A DNA stretch of 64,000 bases, from the NCBI GenBank assembly GCA_041675285.1, contig JBAYTZ010000007.1, forward strand, positions 62,001-126,000. The letters run 5' to 3'. Positions within the stretch are counted from its first letter, which is position 1. Every line of letters begins with the position of its first letter. This DNA is from Candidatus Delongbacteria bacterium (GTDB lineage Bacteria > CAIWAD01). A program made the position numbers and the translations under genes. Below the pieces are notes generated by a model that was given only the letters and a program-made list of their open reading frames with translations, was not told where the DNA came from and did not search any database. This document shows positions 7,683-18,660 of this stretch, piece after piece.

Positions 7683-10600
7683 CTATTCGTCCACGCGTGG
7701 TTGTTTCACCAGCGGCGGCGCGGCGCGCCGGCCCGCCCGGGCGTCCAGCTGCGGGATGCCCGCCGGATCCGCGGCCCGCAGCGCGCCCTGCCACGACTTC
7801 ACCTGATAGTAGCGCTGGACGCCGGACAGGGCGCCCGTGTCCGTCCAGGCGGTGCCCGGCACGCTGGCCAGGAAGCCGTAGCCCGTGTAGGGCTGATCGC
7901 TGCCGTAGACGTGATACGCGTCGGCTCCCGAGGGCGTCCAGGCCAGCTGCGCGTCGCCGCCCGCCGCCGTGATCTGCAGGGTCACGGGGGCCGGGTTGGA
8001 GAGCGTGCCCGTGAGACAGACGTCGTCCACGTACCAGTACCAGTCGTAGAGGTCGGAGTACTCGAAGGCGATCCGCACCTGGGGCTGTCCGGCGGCCCAG
8101 GCGCTGATGTCCAGCGTGTTGGGGCCCTCGATGATCTCCTCGCCCGCGCTGCCGTCGGAGGCCCACTCGCCCAGCAGGTAGGGCCAGGTCAGGCCGCCGT
8201 CCACGGAGCCGCGCACCTGGGCCAGGGTCCAGGCGCCCGAGTAGCCCATCCGCAGGTAGTGCCAGAAATCCAACTGGAGGCTGGACTGCTGGCTGCAGTC
8301 GAAGACCGGGCTGAGCAGGCTGGCGTGGTCCACCTGGGTGGTGCTGCTGTATTGGATGTAGGCCGTCTGGCCCTGGCCTTCGTAGGTGGAGAGGCCCCAC
8401 GTGCTGCCCGCGGGTTCGTGGAGGAGGACGCTGAAGTCGTCCAGCCCGGCGCTGAAGTCCTGGCAGTACTGCAGGCCCACCGGGGCCAGGATCTGGAAGT
8501 CCCAGATCGGGCTGACGCTGGGGTTGGCCAGCGGCGAGGCGTCCACGGCCGTGATGCGGTACTCCACGAGCGAGGGCGTGCTGAGCGGGCCGGGAATCGC
8601 CCCGTGCCAGTTGGGCGCCACCGTCAGGTTCATCGGCAGCAAGTTCCAGCCGCCGCCGTTGACGCGGTACTCCAGGGTCGCGGAGGCCACGCCGGAGGCG
8701 TCGCTGATCTGCGCGTCCACGGGCCAGGGACCCAGGTCGTCCCCCGTGTCGGGCAGGCTGGTGTGGCTGATCAGCGGGCCGCTCTGGTCCGTGCCGCCCG
8801 TCACCACCACCTGCAGCAGGTTGGACCAACCGCTCAAGTCGTCCTGGGCGTCCCGGGCGCGCACCTTGTAGAACCAGGTGCCGGTGGAGTGGTCGCTGAA
8901 GGAATAGCTGGTGGCGGGGTGGGCGGCCGCCAGCGTGGTCTCGGAGGTGAAGCTCACTACCGGGCTGAAGTCGTCGACGTAGATGCCCTCATTGAGCACG
9001 CCGCCGTCGGTCTCGTAGCGCAGGCGCACCTGGATGGACTGGCCCACCCAGGCCGTCAGCGGGAAGGTGGCCAGCACGAAGCCGCTGGACGCGCCCGTGA
9101 TCCCGTTGCCGTCGTTGAGGCCGTAGGGATTGGTGGTGGTGGTGCCGGTGCCCGCCAGGCCGGTCCAGCTGGTGCCGTTGGGGGAGACCTCCACGTAGGC
9201 GTAGTCGTAGTTCAGCTCGATGTTGTACCACATGCGCAGGCTGATCTGCATGCCGGCCGTGACCGAGATGGGCTGGTTCAGCAGGCTGACGGCGTTGCGG
9301 TTGTTGCCCGTGCCGCCGAAGAAGCTGGAGGGCGCGCTGAAGGAGCGGGCGCTGCTCAGCGCGAAGGCGGCCGTGCCGCCGGTCCAGTTGGCCGTGTTGG
9401 CGAAGGCGTCGCTGCCCTGGCTCAGGCCGCTCAATTCGCGCAGCTCATAGGTGACGGCGGGATTGTTGGGGTCGGGCGCGGCGGTGGTCCAGTTCAGCGT
9501 GAAGGCCGGGTTGGTCTCCGCCGGGCCGCTGAGGGCGGGCGCGGCGGGCGCTCCCAGGGTCCAGGGGTTGCCCGCGATTTCGGCGAACAACAGGTTGGGC
9601 TCGAGGTTCTCCGCCACCAGGGCCGGAATGCGCGACTCCGCGGGCCAGAAGCCGTCGCCGCTGGTGCCCACCTCGGTGGTGATGGACATGACCCGGGCGT
9701 GCTCGCCCGTGGCTCCGTGGCCCCAGTCCACCGCGTCGCCGTTGGTGTTGTAGAGCAGCTCCCAGGCCGTGCCGCAGGCGTAGCCGTTGTCCGCGCTCAG
9801 CAGGTCCGTCATGGCCACGTAGCCCGTGTGCCAGGGCTCTTCGCACTGGATGCTCGCGTAGCCGTAGGGATAGATCATCAGGTTGCTGTAACTGTGATAC
9901 GACTGCATCGCGGAGATGGAGTGCGCGTTGACGAAGGTGCGCAGCGCCTGGGTCTCCAGCTCGCTGTTGGCGGAGGGCCCGCGGTAGGTGTCGCTGGAGG
10001 GCGTGGGGCTGGACCCCACGTTGTCGTAGCCCCACTGGTAGCCGAAGTTGCGGTTCAGGTCCACGCCGTAGCTGCCGTCGCCGTTGTTGCGCCGGTTCTT
10101 GCGCCACATGCCGCCGCCGGCGGGATTGGTGGCCTCGTTGTAGAGTACGCCGTCCGGGTTGATGAAGGGGATGAACCACAGCTCGCGGCCGTCCACGATC
10201 TCGGTCACCCGGCTGTCCGTGCCGTAGTTGTCCGTCAGGTGATGCAGGAAGTGGAGCAGCACCTCGATGGTGATGGCCTCCCGGGCGTGGATGTAGGCGC
10301 CGAACAGCACCTCAGGTTCGGCTTCGTCCACGCCGGGGTTGTCGGAGAGTTTGAAGGCCCAGATGGTGTTGCCGCCCAGCGTGGTGCCGATGCTGAAGGG
10401 CGCGCCCACGATCTCAGGGAAATCCGCGTGCAGCTGCTGGATCTCCGCCATGCCCTCGCTGTAGGTGTGGTAGGCGCCGTAGTTGCGGTCCGCGCCGAAG
10501 CGCGCGGCGTAGAATTCCTCCAGGTCCGCCACCAGCAGCTGGGGCGCCAGGCCGGCCCGGCTCAGGGCTGCCAGGTCGGCGTCGTCCACGGGCAGCTCCA

Positions 10601-10766
10601 CCCCCGCCTCCGTGAACACCGTGCCGCAGGGGTCCAGCCCGTCCAGCGCCGACCGCAGGCGGACCAGATCCTGCTTGTCCTGCAGGGGAACGAACACCTG
10701 GTGCCAAGCGGCCTGCGCGGACTGCAGGGCCAGCAGCAGGACTGCCAGTCGGATCACAATGGACAT
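7683..10766 (-). CDS. Secreted M14 zinc carboxypeptidase with C-terminal beta-rich domains
   Basis: A 1027-residue exported metallocarboxypeptidase. The signal peptide is 'MSIVIRLAVLLLALQSAQA'. The M14 catalytic domain spans about residues 95-410. The zinc ligands are His160 and Glu163 in 'IHAREAIT' and His291 in 'SYHSYS'; the general base is Glu365 in 'ITTEVG'; the substrate-binding Asn/Arg pair is in 'VDLNRNFGY'. The remaining ~600 residues are Ig/FN3-like and MAM/immune-inhibitor-A-like modules ('YWYVDDVCLTG', 'NEGIYVDDFSPV'). ATG at 10766 is chosen over one 15 codons upstream because GGGAG precedes it and it begins the signal peptide directly. Unlike the other secreted proteins here, it has no PNPFNP sorting tail and ends 'VKQPRVDE'. 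Confidence 0.9.
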   Translation of the reverse strand: MSIVIRLAVLLLALQSAQAAWHQVFVPLQDKQDLVRLRSALDGLDPCGTVFTEAGVELPVDDADLAALSRAGLAPQLLVADLEEFYAARFGADRNYGAYHTYSEGMAEIQQLHADFPEIVGAPFSIGTTLGGNTIWAFKLSDNPGVDEAEPEVLFGAYIHAREAITIEVLLHFLHHLTDNYGTDSRVTEIVDGRELWFIPFINPDGVLYNEATNPAGGGMWRKNRRNNGDGSYGVDLNRNFGYQWGYDNVGSSPTPSSDTYRGPSANSELETQALRTFVNAHSISAMQSYHSYSNLMIYPYGYASIQCEEPWHTGYVAMTDLLSADNGYACGTAWELLYNTNGDAVDWGHGATGEHARVMSITTEVGTSGDGFWPAESRIPALVAENLEPNLLFAEIAGNPWTLGAPAAPALSGPAETNPAFTLNWTTAAPDPNNPAVTYELRELSGLSQGSDAFANTANWTGGTAAFALSSARSFSAPSSFFGGTGNNRNAVSLLNQPISVTAGMQISLRMWYNIELNYDYAYVEVSPNGTSWTGLAGTGTTTTNPYGLNDGNGITGASSGFVLATFPLTAWVGQSIQVRLRYETDGGVLNEGIYVDDFSPVVSFTSETTLAAAHPATSYSFSDHSTGTWFYKVRARDAQDDLSGWSNLLQVVVTGGTDQSGPLISHTSLPDTGDDLGPWPVDAQISDASGVASATLEYRVNGGGWNLLPMNLTVAPNWHGAIPGPLSTPSLVEYRITAVDASPLANPSVSPIWDFQILAPVGLQYCQDFSAGLDDFSVLLHEPAGSTWGLSTYEGQGQTAYIQYSSTTQVDHASLLSPVFDCSQQSSLQLDFWHYLRMGYSGAWTLAQVRGSVDGGLTWPYLLGEWASDGSAGEEIIEGPNTLDISAWAAGQPQVRIAFEYSDLYDWYWYVDDVCLTGTLSNPAPVTLQITAAGGDAQLAWTPSGADAYHVYGSDQPYTGYGFLASVPGTAWTDTGALSGVQRYYQVKSWQGALRAADPAGIPQLDARAGRRAAPPLVKQPRVDE

Positions 10767-10917
10767 GATGACTCCCAAGCTGTGTGAATCCGGCCGCGCG
10801 GTTCCAGTCATGCTGAGTGCGAGAAGGGGTGGGCGCCGGACGCCGGAGCTTAGGAGTTGAAGCTGGGAAAAGCGAGCGCAAGCTGGCGCGCGGACAGGGT
10901 TGACCGCCGGGCGGGGA

Positions 10918-11580
10918 TCAGTCCTTGAGGGGCTGCATGTCCTTGATGCGCTGCTTCAGTTCCCGGGCCCGCTGGTCCCGGGGATGCTCGCGCAGGTGTT
11001 TCTTGATCCACGCCGTGGCCTGCTTGCGATCGCCCACGAAGTAGTAGGCCAGGGCCAGCGTGCGGGCCACGCCTTGGTCCATGGACTTCTGCTTGTCCAG
11101 CTGGAGCAGGCGCTGGCCGGTCTGGATCATGCCCGGGGCGAAGCCGGCGGACAGGTACTCGGCGTGCAGGCGGTAGAGCGCGCGCTCCTCGGTGCCGGGC
11201 ATCAGCATGGCGCGCTTGTAGCACTCCAGCTGCTCGTTGTAGCAGCCGGCCATGTCGAAGGAATTGAGCCGGGCGTGCAGATCGGCCAGCAGCAGGATGT
11301 CCTCGCCGGTCATGCCGCGGCGGGGAGCCGCCTTGATGGCCCAGTCGCGCCAGTCCACGGCGGGTCCCGCCTGGATGGCCTGCTTGAGGCTGTCGTTGGC
11401 CTCGCGCTGCTGCAGGTTGAAGAAGGCCTCGAAGGTGCGGATGCCCAGGTCCAGGCTGTCGCGCAGGGCCTGGATGCGCTGTTCCTGGTGCGCCAGGGAG
11501 TCGGCGGCGGATTGGGCGCGGGCCGGGACGCTGCCGAGCAGCAGGAGAAGCAGGGCGAGGCGGGGCAGGGAAGGGCTCAA
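10918..11580 (-). CDS. Secreted or periplasmic TPR-like protein of unknown function
   Basis: A 220-residue protein with a signal peptide ('LALLLLLLGSVPARAQ') and an all-alpha body. Paired-helix segments such as 'ARTLALAYYFVGDRKQATAW' and 'LREHPRDQRARELKQRI' look like tetratricopeptide repeats, with a final TPR-like pair near residues 165-210. The start is a TTG whose bases overlap the panD stop (TTGA), implying translational coupling; no better start was found. No enzymatic motif is visible. It may act as a periplasmic scaffold, but nothing in the context identifies a partner. Confidence 0.65.
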   Translation of the reverse strand: MSPSLPRLALLLLLLGSVPARAQSAADSLAHQEQRIQALRDSLDLGIRTFEAFFNLQQREANDSLKQAIQAGPAVDWRDWAIKAAPRRGMTGEDILLLADLHARLNSFDMAGCYNEQLECYKRAMLMPGTEERALYRLHAEYLSAGFAPGMIQTGQRLLQLDKQKSMDQGVARTLALAYYFVGDRKQATAWIKKHLREHPRDQRARELKQRIKDMQPLKD

Positions 11581-11948
11581 GCGAGGTACTCCGAATAGTC
11601 CGGGCGCTCGATGATCCGGTTGTGTTCGTCCAGTACGATCACTTCGGGCAGGGGCCGGTCCTGGGCGTCCACCCAGGCGAAGCTCATGATCACCAACTGG
11701 TCTCCCACCTGGCAGAGCCGGGCCACGCCGCCGTTGGGGGAGACTTCACGCGTGCCGCGCTCCGCCGGGATCAGGTAGGTCTCGAAGCGCTGGCCGTTGG
11801 TGAGGTTGCCCACCAGCACCTTCTCGAAGGGGACCAGGCCGCAGGCCTCGTAGATCTCCGGATCCACGGCCAGACTGCCGTTGTAATCCAGATGCGTGGC
11901 CGTCACCCGGGCCTTGTGGATTTTCGATTTGAGAACCTGCAGGGTCAT
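11577..11948 (-). CDS. panD: Aspartate 1-decarboxylase precursor
   Basis: Pyruvoyl-dependent enzyme that makes beta-alanine from L-aspartate for pantothenate and CoA. At 123 residues it is normal family length. The self-cleavage site is Gly24-Ser25 in 'YNGSLAVDPE', at the canonical position, and Ser25 becomes the pyruvoyl group. The conserved 'GLVPFEKVLVGNLTNGQRFE' and 'CQVGDQLVIMSFAWVD' segments are present. The family usually has 'GSITID' at the cleavage site; here it is GSLAVD. The ATG at 11948 gives the standard 'MTLQVLKSKIHKARVT' N terminus. An extended -10 element lies upstream at 12018-12026. CoaBC, which acts later in the same pathway, is encoded at 43697-44908. Confidence 0.95.
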   Translation of the reverse strand: MTLQVLKSKIHKARVTATHLDYNGSLAVDPEIYEACGLVPFEKVLVGNLTNGQRFETYLIPAERGTREVSPNGGVARLCQVGDQLVIMSFAWVDAQDRPLPEVIVLDEHNRIIERPDYSEYLA

Positions 11949-12017
11949 CGTTTGTCCTGTTCCACCATGACGTTCCCCAGTGCCCGGCGCGAGTGCGGGT
12001 CGCGCGGAGGGCCGACG

Positions 12018-12026
12018 AGTATAGCA
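12018..12026 (-). promoter_or_regulatory. Candidate extended -10 promoter element for panD
   Basis: On the minus strand the sequence reads TGCTATACT, a TGn extended -10 with a near-consensus TATACT hexamer, about 70 nt upstream of the panD start. No convincing -35 was found 17 nt upstream, which extended -10 promoters do not strictly need. The panD-smg gap is divergent, so both directions need a promoter here. Confidence 0.38.
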
Positions 12027-12180
12027 TTGGACGGGGGGAGAGTCATCCGTCCAGTGCCGGGCCGGGAGGGCGGGTCCGGGGGCCGCCCGGGGGGCACCGC
12101 CGCCCTGCCCGGGCCGCGGGGCGCCTTGTCCAGCGGGGGCGACGCCCCGCGCCGGGAACCCGGGGCCGCCGCGCTCCGGC

Positions 12181-12209
12181 TTGGCCCTTCGGAGGTGGAA
12201 TCCTATTAT
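12181..12209 (+). promoter_or_regulatory. Candidate sigma70-like promoter for smg-topA (TTGGCC-17-TATTAT)
   Basis: TTGGCC at 12181-12186 and TATTAT at 12204-12209 are separated by exactly 17 nt and lie 28 nt before the GTG start of smg. The -10 matches five of six consensus bases and the -35 matches four of six. Transcription would start near 12216, giving a leader of about 20 nt. Confidence 0.42.
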
Positions 12210-12237
12210 CCCGCCGTCATCGACCGGAAAGGGTGTC

Positions 12238-12708
12238 GTGAATCCACGCTTCGCTGAACTGCTCATCCTCCTGCTGCGGCGCTTCATGGAACAGGAGCCC
12301 GGCACAGATCTCCGTCCGGAGGTGCTGGCCGAGGATCTGACGGCCATGGGCTTCCAGGCGGAGGAAGTCTCCCAGGCGCTGGGCTGGCTGCTGGAGAAGC
12401 TGGAGATGCCGTCGGAGAGCCTGACGGGCGACGTGGTGCACGCCACCAGCCGCCGCATCCTGCACCAGGCGGAGGCCCATTACCTCACTCCGGAGGCGCG
12501 TTCCTTCCTGGCGGAGCTGCAGAACCACAGCCTGCTGGATCCCGGCGAGACGGAGACGGTCATCGAACGGGCGATCTGGATGCACCGCACCAGCGTGCCC
12601 CTGGACGACCTGCGTTCATTCGTGGACCACTACATGCTGGGTCAGGCGCGCCTGGACCCCGGTCAACAAAACCGGGTGGTGCTGCCTTTCCACGCCAGCC
12701 GACACTAG
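12238..12708 (+). CDS. smg: Smg/DUF494 family protein
   Basis: A 156-residue protein of the DUF494 (Smg) family, normal length for the group. 'MNPRFAELLILLLRRFME' at the N terminus, 'LTAMGFQAEEVSQALGWLLEKLE' and the C-terminal 'VPLDDLRSFVDHYMLGQ' follow the family pattern. Its molecular function is not established; in Escherichia coli smg lies in the dprA-smg-topA region. The same smg-topA order is seen here, which supports the call. The GTG start is the only one consistent with the family N terminus. No membrane segments are present. Confidence 0.87.
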   Translation: MNPRFAELLILLLRRFMEQEPGTDLRPEVLAEDLTAMGFQAEEVSQALGWLLEKLEMPSESLTGDVVHATSRRILHQAEAHYLTPEARSFLAELQNHSLLDPGETETVIERAIWMHRTSVPLDDLRSFVDHYMLGQARLDPGQQNRVVLPFHASRH

Positions 12709-12792
12709 TCGACCCCGCACCCGGCGACGTGCCCGTCCCGGCGGGGTCCTCCCGTCCTCTAAGCCCGCAGGCGTGGACGGCCCAAGCCAGAG

Positions 12793-15195
<2,403 letters not shown>

Positions 15196-15367
15196 TCCGG
15201 CCCAGGCGCGGGCCAACCGCGCTGGCCGGGCGTTTCGGCTGGAATTGTCGGCCTGGACCTTCAAGCCCGGGGCCGCGCCAGCCGATCTTGACAGCAGGCC
15301 GCCCCGGTCGGGCGGCCCATTCCCAGCAGCGGCCGCGTGGGTCGGCCGGTGCGGAAAGGCGCCAGGC

Positions 15368-16357
15368 ATGAGTGCACGGGACAGGCGAGTCCAGCCGGTG
15401 ACAGTCCCCCCTGGAACCCGGGAAGCCGCCTCCCTGCAAGCCTTTCTGGATCACCTGGGCCACGAGCGCCGCCTCTCCCCCGCCACCCTGCTGGCCTACG
15501 GCCGCGATCTGCGGGGCTACCTGGACTCCCTGGTGGAGGGCGCCGATCCCTTCGATCCCAATGAACTGCGCGACTACCTCAGCCTGCGCCTGCGCCAGGG
15601 CCTGAGCCGGCGCAGCGTCGCGCGCTGCCAGGCCGCGCTGCGCTCCTGGTGCCGCTGGCTGCAGTCCCGCGGCCGCCTGGAGGACAATCCCGCCGCCGGC
15701 CTGCCCGCCGTCAAGCAGGAGAAGCGCCTGCCCGAGGTGCTGAGCGAGCGCGAGGTGCGCGAGGCCATCGAGGGGATTCCCACCGCCACCTTCGCCGACT
15801 GCCGCGACCGGCTGATCCTCGAACTGCTCTACGCCGGCGGCCTGCGCCTGTCCGAGCTGACGGCGCTCAACCTGCGCGACCTGCAGGGCGAACTGGTGCT
15901 GCTGTTCGGCAAGGGTGCCAAGGAGCGGCTGATTCCCGTGGGCCGGCAGGCCCGGCTCGTGCTCGAGCAGTGGCGGCCCCTGCGGCGCGAGCTGCTGCTG
16001 GAGGCCGGGCGGCCGGAGGAGCCCGCGCTGCTGGTCAACCGTCGGGGCGGCCGCCTGAGCGGGCGCAGCGTGGAGAGCCTGGTGCGCGCGCGGCTGGAGC
16101 AGGTCTGCTCCCGGCGCACGCTCTCGCCCCACATCCTGCGCCACAGTTTCGCCACGCATCTGCTGGACCGCGGCGCCGACCTGCGCGTGGTGCAGGAGCT
16201 GCTGGGCCACGCCTCGCTCTCCACAACCCAGATCTACACGCATGTCAGCGTGAAGCGCATGCAGGAAGTGTACCAGTCGGCCCATCCGCGCGCGGGGCAT
16301 CCCCCGGCGGGCGGAACCGACCCGAAGGATCCCAAGCTCTCGAAGGAGGTCCCATGA
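15368..16357 (+). CDS. xerC: Tyrosine recombinase XerC
   Basis: A 329-residue tyrosine recombinase that resolves chromosome dimers with XerD at dif. The N-terminal SAM-like core-binding domain spans about residues 20-105 ('LQAFLDHLGHERRLSPATL'). The catalytic residues are Arg160 in 'GGLRLSEL', the Lys of the 'GKGAKERLIP' hairpin, His255 and Arg258 in 'HILRHSFATHLL', His281 in 'LLGHASLS' and Tyr290 in 'TQIYTHV'. Everything needed for strand exchange is present. The ATG at 15368 gives the usual length; an upstream in-frame start would add 41 unconserved residues. XerD cannot be excluded, but the topA neighbourhood favours XerC. Its stop overlaps the hpf start (ATGA). Confidence 0.9.
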   Translation: MSARDRRVQPVTVPPGTREAASLQAFLDHLGHERRLSPATLLAYGRDLRGYLDSLVEGADPFDPNELRDYLSLRLRQGLSRRSVARCQAALRSWCRWLQSRGRLEDNPAAGLPAVKQEKRLPEVLSEREVREAIEGIPTATFADCRDRLILELLYAGGLRLSELTALNLRDLQGELVLLFGKGAKERLIPVGRQARLVLEQWRPLRRELLLEAGRPEEPALLVNRRGGRLSGRSVESLVRARLEQVCSRRTLSPHILRHSFATHLLDRGADLRVVQELLGHASLSTTQIYTHVSVKRMQEVYQSAHPRAGHPPAGGTDPKDPKLSKEVP

Positions 16358-16647
16358 AAACCACCGTCACCTCACGCCATTTCCGGGCCAGTGACACGCT
16401 GAAGAGTCATGCGGAGGGGGAAGTCACACGCCTGGACAAGTACTTCGACAGCATCATGGAATGCGACGTGATCCTGTCCTTCGACGTGCACCAGAACAAG
16501 ACGGCCGAACTGGCCATTCACGTTCCGGGCGAACGTCTGGTGGCGGAGGAGACCAGCGAGGATTTCTACAAGGCCATCGACGCGGCGGTGCTGAAGCTGG
16601 AGAAGCAGGTGCAGCGCTTCAAGGACAAGCTGAAGAAGAAGCACTAG
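16354..16647 (+). CDS. hpf: Short ribosome hibernation-promoting factor
   Basis: A 97-residue protein of the HPF/YfiA family, the short form without the C-terminal dimerisation domain. It binds the 30S decoding region and inactivates ribosomes under starvation. Family features are the first strand 'KTTVTSRHFRASDTLKSHAE', 'RLDKYFDSIMECDVILS', 'ELAIHVPGERLVAEETSEDFY' (conserved D/E-D-x-Y segment) and the lysine-rich C terminus 'RFKDKLKKKH'. AAGGAGG lies 6-7 nt upstream of the ATG. It overlaps xerC by four bases and is followed by an intrinsic terminator, then hprK. The hpf-hprK-PTS neighbourhood recurs in other Gram-negatives. Confidence 0.9.
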   Translation: MKTTVTSRHFRASDTLKSHAEGEVTRLDKYFDSIMECDVILSFDVHQNKTAELAIHVPGERLVAEETSEDFYKAIDAAVLKLEKQVQRFKDKLKKKH

Positions 16648-16674
16648 CCCCTTGAGCCGTAGACGGACAACGAC

Positions 16675-16703
16675 GCGGGCCGGCCGAACCGGCCCGCTTG
16701 TTT
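16675..16703 (+). terminator. Intrinsic terminator after hpf
   Basis: GCGGGCCGG (16675-16683), loop CCGAA, CCGGCCCGC (16689-16697), then TTGTTT. The 9-bp GC-only stem and T-rich end fit a rho-independent terminator closing the smg-topA-xerC-hpf transcript. Confidence 0.75.
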
Positions 16704-16776
16704 CCCGGTCCGCGGCTCCTGACCTTTTGCAGCCGCGCGCGGAGAGTCCGCGTGCCCAGCCAAGGAGAGGCGCCCC

Positions 16777-17763
16777 ATGAGCACCGAGTCGGCGAGCAAG
16801 CAACTCAGCGTGCGCCAGTTCTTCGAGGAGGAGCACGAGGAGCTGCGCCTGACCCTGCTGACGGACCCCCAGCAGCTGGATCGGCTGATCCCGCAGAAGA
16901 ACCTGCACCGGCCGGGCCTGGCGCTGGCCGGCTACCTGGACCTGTTCACCCACGACCGCATCCAGGTGCTGGGCAACACGGAGATCTCCTACCTGCGCTC
17001 CTTGAGCGCGGACAAGTGCGGCCAGGCCTTCGAGAAGGTGTTCCAGCACGTCATCCCCTGCCTGGTGATCACCAACAGCAACCCGCCCGTGCCGCCCATG
17101 CTGGAACTGGCCGAGCGCGCCGGCGTGCCGGTTTTCCAGTCCGAGATGGGCACCACGGAGTTGTATCACCTGCTCTCGGACTACCTGGACGATTTCTTCG
17201 CGCCCACGGAGACCCAGCACGCCACGCTGGTGGACGTCTACGGCACGGGTCTGCTGCTGACGGGCAAGAGCGGCATCGGCAAGAGCGAGGTGGCGCTGGA
17301 TCTGGTGGAGCGCGGGCATCGCCTGGTGGCCGACGACGCCGTGCAGGTGACGCGCAAGGCCGACCGCATCCTGATGGGCCAGGGCAACGACCTGCTCCAG
17401 CACATGATGGAGATCCGCGGGCTGGGCATCCTGGACGTGCGGCAGATCTACGGGATCAGCGCCGTGCGGATGCAGAAGCGCGTGGAGATGGTGGTGGAGC
17501 TCTGCCTGTGGGAGGAGCGCGGCAACATCGACCGCACGGGCCTGGAGAAGGAGTCGGCGCAGATCCTGGGCATCGAGCTGCCGCTGGTGCGCCTGCCCAT
17601 CTTCCCTGGCAAGAACATCACGGTGATCTGCGAGACCCTGGCGCTGAACCACCACCTCAAGGTCTACGGCTACAACAGCGCGGAGGAGCTGAACCGCCGC
17701 CTGCTGAAGACCATGGAGGAGCGCCGGCGGCTGCGGGCCTATCTGCGACGGGACCCGGAATGA
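16777..17763 (+). CDS. hprK: HPr kinase/phosphorylase
   Basis: A 328-residue bifunctional enzyme that phosphorylates and dephosphorylates Ser46 of HPr. The N-terminal domain (about 1-135) is followed by the kinase core, with His in 'TQHATLVDVYGTG', the Walker A 'GKSGIGKSE' (Gly163-Ser170), 'ADDAVQVTR' and the family signature 'MEIRGLGILDVRQIYG'. A strong Shine-Dalgarno AAGGAGAGG precedes the ATG. It overlaps the EIIA gene by ATGA. No HPr or enzyme I gene is in the window, so the substrate is encoded elsewhere. In Gram-negatives this arrangement is usually part of a regulatory rather than a sugar-transport PTS. Confidence 0.95.
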   Translation: MSTESASKQLSVRQFFEEEHEELRLTLLTDPQQLDRLIPQKNLHRPGLALAGYLDLFTHDRIQVLGNTEISYLRSLSADKCGQAFEKVFQHVIPCLVITNSNPPVPPMLELAERAGVPVFQSEMGTTELYHLLSDYLDDFFAPTETQHATLVDVYGTGLLLTGKSGIGKSEVALDLVERGHRLVADDAVQVTRKADRILMGQGNDLLQHMMEIRGLGILDVRQIYGISAVRMQKRVEMVVELCLWEERGNIDRTGLEKESAQILGIELPLVRLPIFPGKNITVICETLALNHHLKVYGYNSAEELNRRLLKTMEERRRLRAYLRRDPE

Positions 17764-18161
17764 GCCTGCTGCGCGCGCTGCTGATCACCCACGGCGAGCT
17801 GGGCGCGGCCCTGCTGGCCACGGCCGAGGAGATCCTCGGGCCGCGCGAGGGCCTGGCGGCCCTGAGCAACCGCGGTCTCTCCCGGGACGGACTGGTGGCC
17901 GAGTTGCGCGCGCGGCTGGCCGAACTGCCGGCGGAGGATGGTCTGCTGCTCTTGGTGGACGCGCCGGGGGCCTCGCCCCACGTGGCCGCGCGCCTGCTGC
18001 TGGGCGGCCTGGACAGCGCGGAGCGCGGGCGCGTGCTGGGTCCGCTGACGGGCGTGAACCTGCCCCTGCTGCTGACCTTCTTGAACCGCCGGGCGACCAC
18101 GCCGGTGGAGGAACTGCTGCCCCTGCTGGTGGAGCGGGGCCGGGCCGGCATCCTGTTGTAA
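17760..18161 (+). CDS. PTS EIIA component, mannose family
   Basis: A 133-residue EIIA of the mannose/fructose/sorbose PTS family. The phosphorylatable histidine is in 'LLITHGELGAALL' at the N terminus. 'LLLVDAPGASPHVAARLLL' and 'GVNLPLLLTFLNRR' follow the family's later strands, where 'GxNxPML' is typical. It takes phosphate from HPr and passes it to EIIB in the cytoplasm. It overlaps hprK by ATGA, so expression is coupled. The membrane EIIC and EIID subunits needed for sugar transport are not encoded next to it. Confidence 0.88.
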   Translation: MSLLRALLITHGELGAALLATAEEILGPREGLAALSNRGLSRDGLVAELRARLAELPAEDGLLLLVDAPGASPHVAARLLLGGLDSAERGRVLGPLTGVNLPLLLTFLNRRATTPVEELLPLLVERGRAGILL

Positions 18162-18183
18162 CCATGGTGGAGGACCGGACGGC

Positions 18184-18660
18184 ATGACGAAGGCGCCTCA
18201 CTGGATCGTGCGCGTGGATGACCGGCTGGTGCACGGCCAGGTCTGCGTGGGCTGGTGCGACACCCTGGGCATCCGGCGGCTGGTGCTGGCGGACGACCTG
18301 ATCGCCGCCTGCGAATTCGAGCGCGAACTCTACGCCTGCTGCCCCGCCGATGAGCAGAGCCTGGAGTTCATGACCCTGGCCCAGCTGGCCGCCGCCCTGG
18401 CCGTCCCGCCCGGGGAAACCACCCTGGCCGTGTTGTCGGATCCCGCCGCCGCCGAGACCCTGCTGGAGCTGGGCGCGCCCCTGCCCGAGCTGATCCTGGG
18501 CGGCCTGCACCACCAGCCCGGCGCCCGAGAGCTGGCCAACTACCTCTTCCTCACCCCTGACCAGGAAGCCGGCCTGCGCCGGCTGTCTGCCCGCGGCGTG
18601 CATCTGATCGGTCAGCCCCTGCCCGACAGCCCGCGACTGGATGTGAACCGGCTGATCTGA
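18184..18660 (+). CDS. PTS EIIB component, mannose/sorbose family
   Basis: A 158-residue EIIB of the mannose family, normal length. The active-site histidine is in 'VRVDDRLVHGQVCVGW', the family's signature. Later landmarks are 'GIRRLVLADDLIA' and 'LGGLHHQPGARELANYLFL', the latter close to the usual 'NVGGM...R..L...V.L' stretch. It follows the EIIA gene by 22 nt. Because EIIC/EIID genes do not follow, and the next gene encodes an unrelated secreted protein after a 225-nt gap, this HprK-EIIA-EIIB set may be regulatory. That is inference, as the permease could lie elsewhere. Confidence 0.88.
   Translation: MTKAPHWIVRVDDRLVHGQVCVGWCDTLGIRRLVLADDLIAACEFERELYACCPADEQSLEFMTLAQLAAALAVPPGETTLAVLSDPAAAETLLELGAPLPELILGGLHHQPGARELANYLFLTPDQEAGLRRLSARGVHLIGQPLPDSPRLDVNRLI

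Noticed and set aside
7701..10787. A 1028-codon open frame on the plus strand opposite the M14 peptidase gene
   Set aside because: It is the antisense shadow of a clear zinc peptidase with signal peptide and catalytic residues; the translation is Gly/Ala/Arg/His/Val-rich without domains, as expected in high-GC DNA.
15297..15317. A terminator or promoter between topA and xerC (GGCCGCCC/GGGCGGCC hairpin after a TTGACA)
   Set aside because: The hairpin has no T tract, and the TTGACA at about 15289 has no -10-like hexamer 16-18 nt downstream.
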